DNA from: Bacteroidales bacterium UBA1035
GTDB lineage: Bacteria; Bacteroidota; Bacteroidia; Bacteroidales; Dysgonomonadaceae
Direction of reading: 5' to 3'
DNA length: 44,148 bases
NCBI GenBank assembly: GCA_002316835.1
Contig: DCEG01000089.1
Span: 1 to 44,148 of the forward strand
Shown: piece by piece, positions 42,302 to 44,148 of the stretch
How positions within the stretch are numbered: the first letter of the stretch is position 1
Layout of the letters: each line of letters opens with the position of its first letter
Position numbers and translations under genes: made by a program
Notes under the pieces: model-generated
What the model was told of the DNA's origin: nothing
Seen by the model: only the letters and a program-made list of their open reading frames with translations
The model's database searches: none

Positions 42302-42321
42302 ACGTTGTGATGATAAAAAGT

Positions 42322-42843
42322 TTAGTTGATTCTCAATTTTGCTTTTACCAAAGGATTTGCATCAACAGCTGATGGTGTAACGAAAGCGATCCCCGGATTG
42401 GCAAGATCATAAATGACCGTATAGCCTTGTTCAATTCCTACCTGACGTATCGCATTGGATATTTGTTTTTTGAGTGGCTCAAGCATTGCCTGCTCTTGTT
42501 GTTCAATATCTTTTTGCGCCAGTTGCATAAATTGCTGCATCTTGTTTTCTAACTCAGTCAGTTCCTGCATTCTGCGTAATTTGATGTTTTCGGCTAAAGA
42601 GCCCTGATAAGTGATATAATCTGAATACTTCTTGTTGTATTCGTTTTGCATCAGCTCAAGCTCTTTCTTATAGTTTTCGCTCAACTCGAGGAGTTTTTGC
42701 GTGGAAGCTTCCTTTGCAGGGAAGGTATTTAATAAATCGGTTGTATTCACATAAGCAACAGTTACTTGCGAAATCTGAGCAGAAACGGCAGTACTTATCA
42801 TGAAAAATAGAACGCTCAGGCTTATCAACTTTATTCTGTTCAT
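42322..42843 (-). CDS. OmpH/Skp-family periplasmic chaperone
   Basis: 173 residues. The signal peptide (NRIKLISLSVLFFMISTAVSAQ) is followed by the Skp/OmpH pattern: VAYVNTTDLLNTFPAKEASTQKL, a long coiled coil (~residues 45-115, KKELELMQNEYNKKY and RRMQELTELENKMQQFMQ), then ISNAIRQVGIEQGYTVIYDL and the end NPLVKAKLRIN. These trimeric chaperones hold unfolded outer-membrane proteins for the BAM complex. Two copies in tandem are usual in Bacteroidales; only one is seen here, next to murI. Confidence 0.9.
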   Translation of the reverse strand: MNRIKLISLSVLFFMISTAVSAQISQVTVAYVNTTDLLNTFPAKEASTQKLLELSENYKKELELMQNEYNKKYSDYITYQGSLAENIKLRRMQELTELENKMQQFMQLAQKDIEQQEQAMLEPLKKQISNAIRQVGIEQGYTVIYDLANPGIAFVTPSAVDANPLVKAKLRIN

Positions 42844-42927
42844 AATAACTATATTTTAGATCTAAATAATCTCTTTTTTGATGTTGTTTAACCCTTGTTG
42901 GCAATTGTAATTATTTCCTTGTGTGTT

Positions 42928-42962
42928 TTAGCCGCATCCGTCTTGTGAACAGATGCGGCTAA
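42928..42962. terminator. Hairpin between infB and ompH
   Basis: TTAGCCGCATC (42928-42938) and GATGCGGCTAA (42952-42962) pair perfectly over 11 bp around 13 nt. There is no T run on the minus strand, so it is a weak or factor-assisted terminator of infB at best, or an RNA processing or stability site. Confidence 0.4.
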
Positions 42963-43010
42963 GTAAAGGAAATAAAATTACAATGTCAACTGGTTAATAT
43001 TCTGATCTCT

Positions 43011-43040
43011 TGTAAAGATACTGTTAATCGCGCCTTTACA
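43011..43040. repeat. REP-like palindrome, copy 6 (decayed), overlapping the infB stop
   Basis: Outer arms TGTAAAG and CTTTACA and the central TTAA pair, while one inner half has drifted. The right half (TTAATCGCG...CTTTACA) is nearly that of copy 5. The infB stop codon (43036-43038) lies inside it. Confidence 0.55.
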
Positions 43041-44148
43041 AGGTTTTTTTCACTTCAATTTGCTCGTAAGCTTCAATAACGTCACCTACTTTTATGTCGT
43101 TGAAGTTTTTTATGCTGATACCGCACTCGTATCCCGATGCAACTTCGCGGACATCCTCCTTGAATCGTTTCAACGAATCCAATTCGCCGGTAAAGATAAC
43201 AATTCCATCCCGAATAAGACGAATTTTATTGGTGCGTTTTATTTTTCCGTCACGTACCATCGATCCGGCAACGGTTCCCACTTTTGTGATCTTGAAGACA
43301 TCAAGTACTTCAACGTTTGCTGTAATTTCTTCTTTTATATCGGGTGAAAGCATACCTTCCATGGCGGCTTTTACTTCTTCAATTGCATCATAAATGATGG
43401 AGTATAAACGAATATCGATACCTTGTTTTTCTGCTTCACGTCTTGCTCCGAGCGAAGGACGAACCTGGAATCCAATAATTACCCCATCGGATGCAGCAGC
43501 CAGCGTAACGTCTGATTCTGAAATCTGGCCTACGGCCTTGTGGATAACGTTCACTTGAATTTCTTCGGTCGATAGGCGTATGAGCGAATCGGAAAGTGCT
43601 TCTACCGAACCGTCAACGTCACCTTTCACAATGACATTCAACTGCTGGAAGTTTCCAATGGCTATGCGGCGGCCAATATCGTCAAGCGTAAGCATTTTCT
43701 GTGTACGAAGTGATTGTTCACGCTGCAGCTGCTCACGACGAGCGGCAACATTGCGCGCATCCTGGTCACTTTCCATAACATTGAAAGTATCACCGGCCTG
43801 TGGCGCACCGTTTAATCCGAGAACGAGTGCCGGTGCTGATGGCCCTGCCTCTTCAATTTTTTGATTACGTTCGTTGAACATGGCTTTTACACGTCCGTAG
43901 AACGAACCAGCCAATAGCACGTCTCCTTGTCTTAGTGTTCCGTTTTCAACCAAAACGGTTGCCACGTACCCGCGTCCTTTATCGAGTGATGATTCTACAA
44001 TGGATCCCGTTGCTTTTTTATTAGGATTTGCCTTTAATTCAAGCAAATCGGCTTCGAGCAGCACTTTCTCGAGCAATTCATTAATGCCGATTCCTTTTTT
44101 CGCAGAGATATCCTGAGATTGATATTTTCCGCCCCAGTCTTCCACCAG
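43036..44148 (-). CDS. infB: Translation initiation factor IF-2, C-terminal part (5' end outside window)
   Basis: 371 codons, open at the right window edge. The part seen covers the end of the G domain (VEDWGGKYQSQDISAKKGIGINELLE), domain II (GSIVESSLDKGRGYVATVLVENG and GRVKAMFNE), domain III (NVIVKGDVDGSVEALSDSL and ISESDVTLAAASDGVIIGF) and the initiator-tRNA-binding C2 domain (RDGIVIFTGELDSLKRFKEDVREV, YECGISIKNFNDIKVGDVIEAYE). IF-2 positions fMet-tRNA on the 30S subunit. The last codons and the stop fall within a decayed repeat palindrome. Confidence 0.97.
   Translation of the reverse strand: MVEDWGGKYQSQDISAKKGIGINELLEKVLLEADLLELKANPNKKATGSIVESSLDKGRGYVATVLVENGTLRQGDVLLAGSFYGRVKAMFNERNQKIEEAGPSAPALVLGLNGAPQAGDTFNVMESDQDARNVAARREQLQREQSLRTQKMLTLDDIGRRIAIGNFQQLNVIVKGDVDGSVEALSDSLIRLSTEEIQVNVIHKAVGQISESDVTLAAASDGVIIGFQVRPSLGARREAEKQGIDIRLYSIIYDAIEEVKAAMEGMLSPDIKEEITANVEVLDVFKITKVGTVAGSMVRDGKIKRTNKIRLIRDGIVIFTGELDSLKRFKEDVREVASGYECGISIKNFNDIKVGDVIEAYEQIEVKKTL

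Noticed and set aside
1..44148. tRNA, rRNA, CRISPR, insertion sequence or prophage genes.
   Set aside because: Both strands were read for T-loop patterns, regularly spaced repeats, transposase and integrase motifs; none was convincing.

Overview
The window reads as a chromosomal segment of an anaerobic member of the Bacteroidota, most likely order Bacteroidales, outside the gut Bacteroides proper. The grounds are a complete type IX secretion core operon (porP-porK-porL-porM-porN), Bacteroidota-type -7 boxes (TAnnTTTG) a short distance before many start codons, weak or absent Shine-Dalgarno sequences, pyruvate:ferredoxin oxidoreductase, and several families largely confined to the phylum (DUF4834, a DUF5053-like protein, DUF4369/TlpA lipoprotein). 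A Dysgonomonadaceae-like origin would fit but cannot be fixed from sequence reading alone. Coding density is high. No tRNA, rRNA, CRISPR array, IS element or prophage gene was found, and no gap between genes exceeds 300 bp.

Left part (1-14.1 kb): a truncated FkbM-type methyltransferase, yebC, pheT, a DUF418 membrane protein, a zinc-ribbon protein, pgk and an OsmC-type protein lie on the minus strand. Then come type I L-asparaginase and a GH15 glycosidase on plus, facing a minus-strand pair of an MscS channel and a fused trehalose-6-phosphate synthase/phosphatase. The last three look like a trehalose and osmotic-stress module.

Middle (14.3-26.7 kb), nearly all plus strand: nifJ, a secreted or outer-membrane protein of unknown function, a minus-strand DUF5053-like orphan, then aroQ-pyk-O-methyltransferase-rbfA-lolE-like-ugd, then a nitroreductase and a DUF1835/DUF3658 protein. 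The last of these overlaps the 3' end of porN tail to tail.

Right part (26.7-44.1 kb), all minus strand. Read in the direction of transcription: infB (5' end cut by the window edge), ompH/skp, murI, cvpA, psd, pssA, a DUF4834 protein, then an unbroken run of ten genes with gaps of 11-71 bp. That run is an alpha-oxoamine synthase, a threonine-synthase-like PLP enzyme, an SDR reductase, a two-domain VOC protein, a TlpA-like lipoprotein, and porP-K-L-M-N. The first three enzymes are the set expected for capnine (sulfonolipid) synthesis: cysteate synthase, cysteate acyltransferase and ketone reductase. Sulfonolipids have been linked to gliding motility, which uses the same motor family as the PorL/PorM motor encoded downstream. 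The direct linkage of a candidate lipid pathway to the type IX secretion core is the most interesting feature here.

A second theme is dispersed palindromes that share outer bases (AGAC...GTCT) but carry different, self-complementary cores. Several sit within 5 nt of a stop codon or overlap one, and two share an extra 13-nt tail. Other repeat types occupy the junctions inside the por operon, and one of them encodes the C-terminus of PorL.
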